Source: JBDNJM01 sp041687755
Lineage (GTDB): Bacteria; Planctomycetota; UBA1135; GCA-002686595
Assembly: GCA_041687755.1 (NCBI GenBank)
Contig: JBDNJM010000082.1
Coordinates: forward strand, 1 to 64,000
DNA length: 64,000 bases
Direction of reading: 5' to 3'
The position numbers and the translations under genes were made by a program. Positions within the stretch are counted from its first letter, which is position 1, and every line of letters starts with the position of its first letter. This document shows positions 1 to 8,236 of this stretch, one piece after another. Below the pieces are notes generated by a model. The model was given only the letters and a program-made list of their open reading frames with translations. It did not search any database and was not told the origin of the DNA.

Positions 1-182
1 ACCTCCACAAGTTGGGGCGTGTGCGAGGTTGCTTGCAGCCGACGGCGCCAGTTGTAGAGCGTGGCTGCGGAGAGGCCCACTTCGCGGGCGAACTCCGCCA
101 CGCTCAGGCCGCTCGCGGTCTGCTCGGCCAGGAGTGACGAGTAGTGGTCGGTCAGGTCGTCGGAGGCTTCATGTTGGGGCAT
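1..182 (-). pseudogene. IS66-family accessory transposase (TnpA-like) N-terminal fragment, cut by window edge
   Basis: Sixty codons are visible from an ATG at 182 to the left edge. The protein has a helix-turn-helix of the IS3/IS66 OrfA type (AEFAREVGLSAATLYNWRRR, about residues 29-48). That family binds the transposon ends and acts with TnpB/TnpC. The neighbouring IS66 TnpC fragment is on the opposite strand and lacks its N-terminal two thirds, so no intact element is present here. The gene may be complete beyond the edge, but its context suggests a broken or rearranged IS66 copy. The family call is solid; whether it is functional is unknown. Confidence 0.6.
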
Positions 183-294
183 ACAGCTATCGGAGCCAGG
201 TCGTGAGACTCAGGCAAGGAGTCGCTGGAGTGGCCGGCGGAGGCTTTCGCTTATCGTCAGGCTGCTGCGCTCGATCCCGGCCACGCTGGCTCAG

Positions 295-663
295 GTCAGC
301 CTTGGCGGAACGATCGCGACGGCGCTGAAGTACGCCCGTTACCAGAGACGAGCCTTGCTGACAGCGGTTCGCGATGGCCGTGTGCCGATCGACAACAACG
401 CTTGCGAGCCTGCTATCCGGCCCGTCGCGATCGGGCACCGGAACTGGACGTTTGCGGGGAGCGTCGCGGGGGCGGAGAACATCGCCGTGATCTACACGAT
501 CGTCGAGAGCGCCAAGGCCGCAGGGGTGGATCCGCTCGGCTACCTCGAGGCGCTGCTCTCAAGACTGGGCCGCTGCCCGGCAGACAGGGTCGGGGACCTG
601 GTGCCCTGGCGGATGGTCGGGGAGCTGCCGGGCTACCGGGCGCGAGCGGTCGACCGCGCCTGA
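295..663 (+). pseudogene. IS66-family transposase TnpC, C-terminal remnant
   Basis: The frame encodes only the last ~120 residues of the IS66 DDE transposase. The diagnostic motif is present: DGRVPIDNNACEPAIRPVAI, then RNWTFAGS, then GAENIAVIYTIVESAKAAGVDP. In the family, E of NNACE is the last residue of the catalytic DDE triad. The DNA-binding region and both Asp residues are absent, and no start codon with a ribosome site leads into the fragment. The copy is therefore inactive. It lies beside an oppositely oriented IS66 accessory gene, so at least one inversion or two insertions took place. Confidence 0.75.
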
Positions 664-1164
664 AGAGCTGGGAGAGGCGTCAACGACAAGAGCGGGCGGC
701 TGGCGGGACGCTAACGTTGAACAGGCACGGGAGGGTGCCGAGGCATAGACGGAATCTGGCTCCAGCGGGGCCGGGATGGCGAGGCACTGCAGGGGCAGGA
801 CGGGCAACTCGGCCAGGCAGGGGAAGGGGCTCTGGACGAGTTCCGAGAGGCTTGCCAGGCGTTCCAGGGATGCAGAATCATGACGGAATTTGGCGGGAGA
901 GCATCCGAACTCCTTGGCCTCCGGGCGGCGCCGCGGGGTGTTCAGAAGTGACTCGAGCTGGTTTCGGGCCGCTGACCCGTACGAACGTGCCTTCACAGGC
1001 CGTTCCGGAGGGGTGGGCGTCGCTGAACGGATGCGCTCCACCCGTCTTGGGTCGTGCTCGACACGGATCGTGGAGAGACGTTCCGCCGGGTTACTTGGAA
1101 TCCCGCGGGGGCGGTGGATAATGCCGCGCTCCCGCACGGCTCCGAACCCCCGACAGGCTCCCTC
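664..1164. other. Intergenic, no supported gene
   Basis: About 500 bp between the IS66 remnant and the ParB-domain gene. Several frames are open because of the high GC, but none shows a recognisable domain or plausible start. It is probably decayed insertion-sequence DNA plus the promoter region of the following gene. Confidence 0.5.
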
Positions 1165-2055
1165 GTGAACGTTTCCTCCGCCAAGATTTCCGACATCAAG
1201 CTGAACAGCGAGTACCTTCGTGTAGACACGGATGTCAGCGCGCTGAAGAAGAGCATCGAGAGCGTGGGCCTGATCCACCCCGTGACGATCAACCAGGACA
1301 ACGAGCTGCTCGCCGGGGCTCGGAGATTCCAGGCCGCGCGGGAGCTGGGCTGGGAGGCAATCCCCGTGCAGGTCGTGGATCGCGACGTGCTTGTCCAGGA
1401 GCTGATCTCGATCGACGAGAACCTCGTGCGTTCGCCGCTGGGCCCGCTCGAGTTGGAGAAGTACCTCAACCGCGGACGGGAGATCTACGAGAGCCTGAAC
1501 CCGGGGGCCAACAAGATCGATATCTCGGCCGCGGACCTTTCAACCGAGGAGAAGCTGGCCCAGCGCGAGCGGGAGGAGCAGGACGAGGACTCGTTCGCCG
1601 CGATCACCGCCGAGAAGACGGGTCTCTCGAAGTTCGTAATCAAGAGCGCGATCAAGCGCGATGCGCTGGCGTCGTCGGCGGTCAAGCGGGCGCGCGGGGA
1701 GGGCGAGCTGAACGCGACCAAGACCAACGAGATCATTAAGCTGGAGAAGGACGCGCAGGAGCGGGTGCTGCCCCTGATCGCGAACAAGACGGCGAAGGAG
1801 ACGCGCAAGATCGTCGCCGCGGCCAAGGCCGGTGGGTTCGACGCGGCGTTCGAGGAGTCCGAGAAGGTCGTCCCACTGCCGCGCGAGTACAGCCAGATGA
1901 TCTCGCCCATGAAGCGCGTCAACAAGTCGATCACCCGGATCCTCGTCGAGGAGCTGCGCTACGAAGGACCCGAGCAGGCCAAGATCAACAACGAGCTGAT
2001 GGCGCTGAAGAACAACCTCGTCCAGTACTTCCGGATGATGGGGCTGGAGGGCTGA
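1165..2055 (+). CDS. ParB/Spo0J N-terminal domain protein
   Basis: The 296-residue protein opens with a ParB-type nucleotide-binding domain. It has the order expected for that fold: a segment like ALKKSIESVGLIHPVTI, then the ParB box AGARRFQAARELGW (GxRR), then IPVQVVDRD. ParB proteins are CTPase clamps that load at parS sites, but the domain also occurs in many mobile-element regulators. The rest (residues ~110-296) is charged and helical with a possible KorB/HTH-like centre and is not recognised. GTG at 1165 is chosen because it begins the conserved segment; an ATG at 1054 would add 37 residues of low-complexity sequence. No parA is adjacent and IS66 debris lies upstream, so a mobile-element origin is more likely than the chromosomal partition locus. 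Confidence 0.65.
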   Translation: MNVSSAKISDIKLNSEYLRVDTDVSALKKSIESVGLIHPVTINQDNELLAGARRFQAARELGWEAIPVQVVDRDVLVQELISIDENLVRSPLGPLELEKYLNRGREIYESLNPGANKIDISAADLSTEEKLAQREREEQDEDSFAAITAEKTGLSKFVIKSAIKRDALASSAVKRARGEGELNATKTNEIIKLEKDAQERVLPLIANKTAKETRKIVAAAKAGGFDAAFEESEKVVPLPREYSQMISPMKRVNKSITRILVEELRYEGPEQAKINNELMALKNNLVQYFRMMGLEG

Positions 2056-2232
2056 GCCCGGGAGGTGGCAGGTGCGGGGGGGGGCAGCTGCGGGGTGCGT
2101 GGCGGAAGGCACCCTCGTCGCACTGTCTGCCTCTTTGGCGTCCCATCCAGGTTCTGCCGCAGAGCCGGGGAGGACTCGTTCGCTGATGGATCCCAAGCTT
2201 CGGCCGCGAACCGCCCCGTCAGACGTCGCTCG

Positions 2233-2441
2233 TCAGCTGGGACGCCGCGAAGGTCGCGTGCGGGGCTGCGAGGATCTCCCGATCGCCGCCGCCTCGATGG
2301 CCCTGACGACGTCTCCGGCGACCTGCTTGCCGTAGGCGCGGTCGATGTCGCGGGCATCGATCGACGTGGAGCGGATGAAGACGACGAAGGACTTGAGCCC
2401 TTGTCCGCGCGCAGGTTCTTCAGAGACTCGGGCTTGCCCAT
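2233..2441 (-). pseudogene. Decayed coding fragment, unrecognised
   Basis: Starting at the ATG at 2441 the frame reads MGKPESLKNLRADKG. After a one-base loss in a G-run the next frame continues as LKSFVVFIRSTSIDARDIDR, then AYGKQVAGDVVRAIEAA, before a stop at 2233. The amino-acid composition and the way two frames join look like a once-real gene of alpha/beta type, vaguely thioredoxin-like. I cannot name the family. The surrounding 2056-2800 stretch has no other supported gene. Confidence 0.3.
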
Positions 2442-2800
2442 CCTCCGCCCAGCTCGGGGCACGCTCGCTTTACGGCGCTCAAGCGCCCTCTTGGCGCGAT
2501 CCGCGGTTCGGATTAGGCAGACCCGGGCGCCGCTTCGAGACGGCAACTCTCGGCGGAGCCTGGCGCGTCCGAACCCCCCCCTAGAGGCTTGAACTGGGGC
2601 TGGGGCCGTCCCAATCCAGCCTTTGGCCCGAGCGGCGCCGTGAAAGCTGTCCGTGTCGAGACTCCGGGTCGATCGATTCGGAGTTCAGGGCCGCTCCGCG
2701 TGCCCCAGCGGTGATACTCGCGCCAACGCGAATGAGGGCTTCCTGAGCACCCAGTCGCGGCCCTCTCACGAAGCCCCCTACGCCGGGCCGCCTGCCGCCT
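2442..2800. other. Intergenic, nothing recognised
   Basis: Upstream region of the desaturase gene. There is no convincing open frame, repeat or promoter. A GTG at 2801 would extend the desaturase by nine residues. Confidence 0.4.
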
Positions 2801-2827
2801 GTGGCAGCGCAGCCCGCGTCGCCGAAC

Positions 2828-3889
2828 ATGCAAAGCGAACTCCGTTCGACCGGCCCCGACCTCGCCCAGCGAGGAGCGAAGCCGAAGGTCGCCAGCGTTG
2901 CCCACTGGAAGCGCGTCGTCGCCAAATTCCAGGTCCCCAGCTCGGCTCGCTCCTCGTGGCAGCTGGTCAACACGCTGGTGCCCTACGCGGCGACCTGGGT
3001 CGCGGCCTACTTCGCCCTGTCCGTCTCCTGGTGGCTGGCCCTGCCGTTCGCGGTGCTGGGCGGAGCGCTCCTGGTGCGTATCTTTATCCTGTTCCACGAC
3101 TGCACCCATGGCTCGCTCTTCCGGGGGCGGCGCGCGAACACGTTCTGGGGCGTGCTGACCGGGCTGCTGAGCTTCACGTCGTTTCACCAGTGGCGCTGGG
3201 AGCACGCGTTGCACCACGCCACCGCGGGCGATCTTGAGCGCCGCGGCGTGGGCGACGTGTGGACGTTGACGGTCGACGAGTACCTCGAGGCCTCGAGATG
3301 GAAGCGGCTGCGCTACCGCATCGTGCGCAACCCGTTGTTCCTCTTCTCGATCGTGCCGGTCGTGTTCTTTGTGCTCCTGGAGCGCATCCCGAACCCTAAG
3401 GCGAACGCTCGCATCTGGCGCTGGGTGCTGTTGACGGACCTTGCGCTGATTGGCGTGGCCTGGGCGATGAGCTCGGTGTTCGGCTTCTGGAACTACGCCA
3501 GCCTCCAACTGATCGCCACGGCCGTCGCCTCGAGCGGCGGCGTTTGGCTGTTCTATGTGCAGCACCAATACGAGGGGACCTACTGGGCGCGCGGCGACTG
3601 GGACTACGCCGAGGCCGCGCTGAAAGGCAGCTCGTTCTACAAGCTGCCCGCCGTGCTGCAGTGGTTTTCAGGCAGCATCGGCTACCACCACGTGCACCAC
3701 CTCAGCCCGCGCATCCCGAACTACAACCTGGAGCGTTGCCATCGCTCCGACCCGATGTTCCTCGAGGTGGAGACGCTGACGCTGCTCTCAAGCCTGCGCC
3801 TGATCAACCTGCGCCTGTGGGACGAGCGGGCGGGCGAGCTGATCCCGATACGCGGTTCTGAGGAGCTGCAGCGCCGCTCGGCTTCCTGA
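2828..3889 (+). CDS. Membrane fatty acid desaturase
   Basis: The 353-residue integral membrane protein belongs to the di-iron fatty acid desaturase family, which introduces double bonds into acyl chains at the cytoplasmic face of the membrane. All three histidine boxes are present: HDCTH (residues ~90-94), HALHH (~126-130) and HHVHH (~287-291). Hydrophobic hairpins lie at about residues 50-85 and 170-245, as expected. ATG 2828 is preferred over GTG 2801 because the extra residues are unstructured. The gene converges on the NtrC-type regulator of the neighbouring polyketide locus. It might supply or tailor unsaturated acyl chains for that pathway, but it is not in either of its operons, so this link is inference. 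Confidence 0.9.
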   Translation: MQSELRSTGPDLAQRGAKPKVASVAHWKRVVAKFQVPSSARSSWQLVNTLVPYAATWVAAYFALSVSWWLALPFAVLGGALLVRIFILFHDCTHGSLFRGRRANTFWGVLTGLLSFTSFHQWRWEHALHHATAGDLERRGVGDVWTLTVDEYLEASRWKRLRYRIVRNPLFLFSIVPVVFFVLLERIPNPKANARIWRWVLLTDLALIGVAWAMSSVFGFWNYASLQLIATAVASSGGVWLFYVQHQYEGTYWARGDWDYAEAALKGSSFYKLPAVLQWFSGSIGYHHVHHLSPRIPNYNLERCHRSDPMFLEVETLTLLSSLRLINLRLWDERAGELIPIRGSEELQRRSAS

Positions 3890-3975
3890 AGCTGAGCAGG
3901 GGAGGGGCGCCGCCCTTACGGTGGGTTCGCGGCGGGGAGGTCCGAGCGCTCGAGCCGTCTCACAGAGTGTGACTC

Positions 3976-3992
3976 ATTCCGCCCGGCGGAAT
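3976..3992. terminator. Inverted repeat between convergent genes
   Basis: ATTCCGCC and GGCGGAAT (8 bp arms, 1 nt centre) form a perfect inverted repeat in the 200-bp gap between the convergent desaturase and ntrC-like genes. It could act as a bidirectional terminator stem, but the loop is too short for a normal hairpin and no T-run follows. An operator is the alternative. Confidence 0.3.
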
Positions 3993-4090
3993 CCGTTCAC
4001 GCGCCGTGCGCTCCAACCCCGCCAGGCGATGGGCCATGAGGCAACCGAGAGGCACTTCGCTCAGGCCGCGTCACTTCCCCCCACCGCCTC

Positions 4091-5452
4091 TCAGCCGCCC
4101 CACTCCTCGGGGCCGATACCGTGCTGGTGAATCTTGTTGTAAAGCGTCTTCGTTGCCACCCCGAGCTCCGCGGCGGCTTGGACGCGGTGCCCCGCGTGTC
4201 GTTGCAGGGCCTGAACGACGGCCGAGCGCTCCAGGGTCTCGAGGTCGAGCGTGGCGAGCTGCGTGGCGCTGACGGGCTGCAGGCGCTGGACGTTGCGGTC
4301 CACGTCGGCCGGCTCGATCAGGGCGCCGTCGACCAAAGTGACCAGGCGCACGACGACGTTCTCCAGCTCGCGGACGTTGCCCGTCCAGGGCTGCTGGGCG
4401 AGGCGCTCGAGAGCAGCCCCGGAGAAGCGCTTGAGGTCGGGTTCCGGGACCGCCGCGTTGTGCCGTTCGAGGAACTGCAGCGCCAGCAGCCGCGTGTCGT
4501 CCCCGCGTTCGCGCAGCGGGGGAACAACGAGGCTGAGGGTCGAGATCCGGTGGTACAGGTCCTCTCTGAACAGCTTCTCGCCGATGGCCTCGGCGGGGTC
4601 GCGGTTCGTCGCCGCGACGATGCGGACGTCCGCGCTTTGGCTGCGCTCCGCGCCCACCGGCCGGAACTCCCCGAACTGGACGGCGCGCAGGAGGGCGGGC
4701 TGGAGCGCCATCGGAAGCTCGCCGATCTCGTCGAAGAACAGCGTGCCGCCCTCGGCCAGCTCGATCAGTCCGAGCCGCTTGCGGTCGGCCCCGGTGAAGG
4801 CTCCTCGGCGATGCCCGAACAGCTCGCTCTCGAACAGCTCGGCGGGGATCGCGCCGCAGTTGACGACGACGAACGCGCCCTCGCACCTGGGGCTCGCATC
4901 GTGAATGGCGCGCGCGACGAGCTCCTTGCCCGTGCCGTTCTCGCCGAGCACCAGCACGTTCGCCTCGCTGGCCGCCACGCGACCGATCGAGGCGCGCAGG
5001 GTTCGGATAGGGGGGCTCTCGCCCAGGATCTCCGCGCCGACTTCGCGCGCCGCGAGCGTGCGCAGCAGGCGGTTTTGCCGCAGCAGCCGACCGTACTCCA
5101 GGGCGCGCTGCAGGGTCAGCTCCAGCTGGTCGAGCGGGGTCGGCTTGACCAGGAAGTCGTAGGCGCCGGCGCGCATCGCCCGCACGGCATCGGGCAGCGT
5201 CCCGTGGCCGCTGAGGAACACGACCGGCAGGCCGGGCTGCAGTTTCTGGACTGCCTCCAGCAGCTCGAGCCCCGAGATGCCCGGCAGCCGGAGGTCGAGC
5301 AGCGCGAGGTCGAAGCGCGTGTCGCGGGCGCACTCAAGCGCCGCTTCGCCCGTGCCGTGCGCCGAGACCTCGTAGCCGTAGCCCTGCAGCTCCCGCTCGA
5401 GCACTGAGCGCAGGGTCGCGTCGTCCTCGACGAACAAGAGGTGCTGCTTCAT
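4091..5452 (-). CDS. Sigma-54-dependent response regulator, NtrC family
   Basis: The 453-residue bacterial enhancer-binding protein has three domains. The receiver domain has acidic pocket E9/D10, phospho-acceptor D53 and K102. The AAA+ domain has Walker A GENGTGKE at 169-176, the sigma-54-contacting GAFTGA loop at 216-221 and Walker B FFDEIGE near 238-244. A C-terminal Fis-type HTH contains AAAELGVATKTLYNKI. ATG 5452 is chosen because it overlaps the kinase stop (ATGA), the usual mark of translational coupling; a TTG at 5467 is less likely. It is the last gene of the minus-strand operon beginning with the MMPL gene at 10169. Two consensus sigma-54 promoters head that operon and the divergent polyketide operon, so this protein is the obvious candidate activator. 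Its DNA target is inferred, not shown. Confidence 0.93.
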   Translation of the reverse strand: MKQHLLFVEDDATLRSVLERELQGYGYEVSAHGTGEAALECARDTRFDLALLDLRLPGISGLELLEAVQKLQPGLPVVFLSGHGTLPDAVRAMRAGAYDFLVKPTPLDQLELTLQRALEYGRLLRQNRLLRTLAAREVGAEILGESPPIRTLRASIGRVAASEANVLVLGENGTGKELVARAIHDASPRCEGAFVVVNCGAIPAELFESELFGHRRGAFTGADRKRLGLIELAEGGTLFFDEIGELPMALQPALLRAVQFGEFRPVGAERSQSADVRIVAATNRDPAEAIGEKLFREDLYHRISTLSLVVPPLRERGDDTRLLALQFLERHNAAVPEPDLKRFSGAALERLAQQPWTGNVRELENVVVRLVTLVDGALIEPADVDRNVQRLQPVSATQLATLDLETLERSAVVQALQRHAGHRVQAAAELGVATKTLYNKIHQHGIGPEEWGG

Positions 5453-6945
5453 TCGGATGCGCTCCAATCGGTTGGGAGCACCACGGTGAACACCGTGCCC
5501 TCCCCGACGTCGCTGTGAACCGAGATGCGGCCGCCCCGGAAGCCGACCATCGTGGCGACCAGTGCGAGCCCCAGGCCGGTGCCCTCGCCGGGGCCCTTCG
5601 TGGTGAAGAACGGTTCGAAGACGTGCTCCAGATCCTCCTCGGGGATTCCGCAGCCCCTGTCTGCGACCTCGATCTGCAGCCCCGACTCCCGGTGGCGAAG
5701 GCGTAGCTCGACCAGGGCTCCCGCGGGCGAGGCGTCGATCGCATTGGCGAGCAGGTTGACCAGGATCTGGACCAGCTCGCCCGCGTTGACCACCACGTGC
5801 AGGTCGTCCGGCACGGGCGCGGCCTCTAGCTGGATCGAGCGCTGCTCCGCCCGGTGGCGGAGCGCTCCAACGGCCTGCTCGACGATGATCCGCAGCGGAA
5901 CCGTCGCGATCTCGGTCGGCTCCTGGCGCACGAGCGCCAGCATGCGGGTCGTGATCTCCCGGGCGCGGTAGGTCTCGTCGCTGATGACGCGGGAGTACTC
6001 CTCGAGCAGCTCTGGCTGCAGCGTGCCCTGCTGCGCGCGGCGCTGGAGTCCCTCCGCACTTGAGGCGATCGAGGCCAGGGGGGTGTTGATCTCGTGGGCG
6101 ATGCCCGAGGCCAAGATGCCGAGGTCCGCGAGCCGCGCGGCGCGCAGGAACTCGCGCGTGCGCTGGCGGACGCGTTGCTCGAGGTTCTCCTGGGAGCTCT
6201 CCAGGCGGTCCGCCATGGCGTTGAACGAGGTCGCGAGGTCGCCGAGCTCGTCGGTGTCGCTGATCTGGATGCGATGGGTCCGTTCGCCTTGCCCGAAGCG
6301 TTCCGCACCGTCGGCGAGTTCGCGCAGGGGTCGGACGACGCCCTTGTGGATCAGCCGCAGCCCCACGCCGAGCAGCAGGATGGCGGCGATCCAGGTCAGG
6401 ATGAGAATCAGCCGCGTTTGACGTGCGCGTGCCTGTAGGTCCGAGTTGGACTCGAGCGCCTCACGTCGCGCCTCGGCTTGGAGCACCTGGGCGTAGTGCT
6501 TGGCCGCTGCGAGCAGCTCTCTCGCGCGCGCCATCGTGGTCGTGCTCGCCGCCTGGTCGAGCATCCGGTCGGCGCTCTCCAGGTCTTCGGCCAGCCGCTC
6601 GGAGATGCGGGCTTCCGCTCGTCCGTGCTCCTCGCGCGAGGGGTCCTGCTCGGGGCCTTCGAGCTGCAGCAGCTGCAGCCGTGTCGCCCCCAGCAGCGCG
6701 CGGCCGCGCTCAAGCTCCGCGAGGTCGAGCCCGACAGGCTGCTGCAGCAGGGCCGAGAGCAGGTCGATCTCGGTGATCAGGCGTGCCGCGATGGTCAGCT
6801 CGCGCGCCTCCTCGATCAACCGCTCGGAGTCGATCCGGATGTTCTGCATGTGCAGCGTGACCACGACGCTGACGCCGAGCAGCAGCGCCACAACGAGTGC
6901 GTACAGGGCTCCGAAGCGCTGGGTCAGAGTGCGGAAGTGGAACAT
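5449..6945 (-). CDS. Membrane sensor histidine kinase
   Basis: The 498-residue kinase is the partner of the adjacent NtrC-type regulator. TM1 lies at ~12-31, followed by a ~145-residue, mostly helical extracytoplasmic sensor region with no recognised ligand domain, then TM2 at ~179-198. A HAMP segment follows with VVRPLRELADGAERFGQG. The phospho-acceptor motif GIAHEINTPL has His284. The HATPase domain carries the N box (NLLANAID), G1 (DRGCGIP), F box (FEPFFTTK) and G2 (GTGLGLAL). The start lies 46 bp after the FAD oxidoreductase gene and the stop overlaps the regulator start, so it belongs to the same minus-strand operon. The signal sensed is unknown; a helical-bundle sensor suggests a small molecule or membrane state. 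Confidence 0.93.
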   Translation of the reverse strand: MFHFRTLTQRFGALYALVVALLLGVSVVVTLHMQNIRIDSERLIEEARELTIAARLITEIDLLSALLQQPVGLDLAELERGRALLGATRLQLLQLEGPEQDPSREEHGRAEARISERLAEDLESADRMLDQAASTTTMARARELLAAAKHYAQVLQAEARREALESNSDLQARARQTRLILILTWIAAILLLGVGLRLIHKGVVRPLRELADGAERFGQGERTHRIQISDTDELGDLATSFNAMADRLESSQENLEQRVRQRTREFLRAARLADLGILASGIAHEINTPLASIASSAEGLQRRAQQGTLQPELLEEYSRVISDETYRAREITTRMLALVRQEPTEIATVPLRIIVEQAVGALRHRAEQRSIQLEAAPVPDDLHVVVNAGELVQILVNLLANAIDASPAGALVELRLRHRESGLQIEVADRGCGIPEEDLEHVFEPFFTTKGPGEGTGLGLALVATMVGFRGGRISVHSDVGEGTVFTVVLPTDWSASE

Positions 6946-6991
6946 CGACGGCTTTATTCTTCGGCGGCGTGGGCGCGGAACAAGCCCGGAG

Positions 6992-8236
6992 TCAATCGGC
7001 GGCGGGACGCCCGTGGCGCAGGGCGCTGCTCCAGACGCTGGGCAGCAACAGGCCCCGCGGCGGCACGTAGTCGCCGGTCAGCCCCAGCAGCAGGTGTCCG
7101 AGCGCCGGGACGCGCTCGAGCGCACCGACGAGCTTGTCGGGGACCCCGGGGCGGCGCAGGCCGCCCTGGAGCAGGCGCGCGAGGGCATAGCGTGGGCCGA
7201 ACTCGCGTCGGCGCGCGCGGGCGTAGCCGCGCAGGGCCTGCCGCTCACGCTGCGGATCCCGCAGGGCTTCGTGCACGGCGGCGGACAGCAGCTGGGCGCC
7301 CTGCATGGCGAAAAATAGGCCTTCTCCAGTCATCGGATCGACGAATCCGCAGGCGTCACCGACCAGCGCCGCACCCGGGCCCGTGCAGCGTCGGACCGCT
7401 GCACGCAGCGGTCCGCAGGCCGCGAGCGGCTCCGTGAGCCGAGCGCCGGCGAGGCGCTCGGCCAGCACAGGCACGCTCCCGAGGTGCTCTCGGAAGCAGG
7501 CCTCGAGGGCGCCTGCCCCCTTGGGGAGCTGCTGCTTGCCGAGCACCAGGTTGGCGGTGAACTGGCCGCCGTCGATCGGGCAGGCCGCGAAGTAGTTCTG
7601 GCCGGCGACGTGCAGCTCGGCCTCGCAGCGCTGCTCCACACCCTCGAAGCGCGCCACGATCGCGAAGCGGTCGGGGCCGCTGCGGGGCTTGGCCCAGCCG
7701 AGGCCGCGGGCGACCCGGCTGTGGAGCCCGTCGGCGGCGACCACGAAGCGCGAGCGCAGCTCCAGCCGGCTGCCGTCGGGGTCCGTGACAGAGAGCCCGG
7801 TCGCTCGGCCCGCGCCATCGCGCAGCGGCTCGGAGACGCGCCAGCCCAGCAGCACATCGACGTCGGGCTCCGCGGCCGCCGCCTCGAGCGCCTGGTGGTC
7901 GAGCAGTTCGCGACGCATCCCTAGGCCGAAGCCGTGCGATGACGCGAACGGCCCGATGGGCAGGTAGTCCCCGCGCGTCGCGTGCTTGGCCGTGAGGATA
8001 TTCATGCCCGAGACCTTCGCGGCGCCCGCGGCCTCAAGCCGCTCGAGCAGCCCGAGCTCGTCCAGCAGCGGCAGGCAGGCGGGGCTCAAGAATTCGCCGC
8101 AGGGCTTCTTGCGCGGGAAGTGTCGGCTGTCCAGCAGGCCGACCTTCCAGCCTTGGCGGGCCAGGCGCAGGGCCGTGTGGGCTCCCGCAGGTCCAGCGCC
8201 GGCGATCAGCACGTCGTAGTCATTCGGTCTAAGCAT
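6992..8236 (-). CDS. FAD-dependent oxidoreductase, geranylgeranyl reductase/monooxygenase type
   Basis: The 414-residue flavoprotein has the N-terminal Rossmann dinucleotide fold GAGPAG (13-18), then the substrate-domain signature PCGEFLSPACLPLLDELGL, then the second FAD motif GDACGFVDPMTGEGLFFA near residues 290-310. This is the geranylgeranyl-reductase/p-hydroxybenzoate-hydroxylase branch. In srsABC-type phenolic-lipid loci a flavoprotein monooxygenase hydroxylates the methylated resorcinol ring to give a quinone. The presence of a type III polyketide synthase and two methyltransferases across the shared promoter supports that role here by analogy. A reductase of unsaturated prenyl or acyl chains is the alternative. 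The gene overlaps the MMPL gene end by 8 bp. Confidence 0.85.
   Translation of the reverse strand: MLRPNDYDVLIAGAGPAGAHTALRLARQGWKVGLLDSRHFPRKKPCGEFLSPACLPLLDELGLLERLEAAGAAKVSGMNILTAKHATRGDYLPIGPFASSHGFGLGMRRELLDHQALEAAAAEPDVDVLLGWRVSEPLRDGAGRATGLSVTDPDGSRLELRSRFVVAADGLHSRVARGLGWAKPRSGPDRFAIVARFEGVEQRCEAELHVAGQNYFAACPIDGGQFTANLVLGKQQLPKGAGALEACFREHLGSVPVLAERLAGARLTEPLAACGPLRAAVRRCTGPGAALVGDACGFVDPMTGEGLFFAMQGAQLLSAAVHEALRDPQRERQALRGYARARRREFGPRYALARLLQGGLRRPGVPDKLVGALERVPALGHLLLGLTGDYVPPRGLLLPSVWSSALRHGRPAAD

Noticed and set aside
4121..5407. A 428-codon plus-strand frame over the NtrC-type gene, and a 420-codon Arg/Pro-rich frame on its own strand
   Set aside because: Composition (Arg/Pro/Ala-rich) and lack of domains mark them as shadows of the regulator gene.
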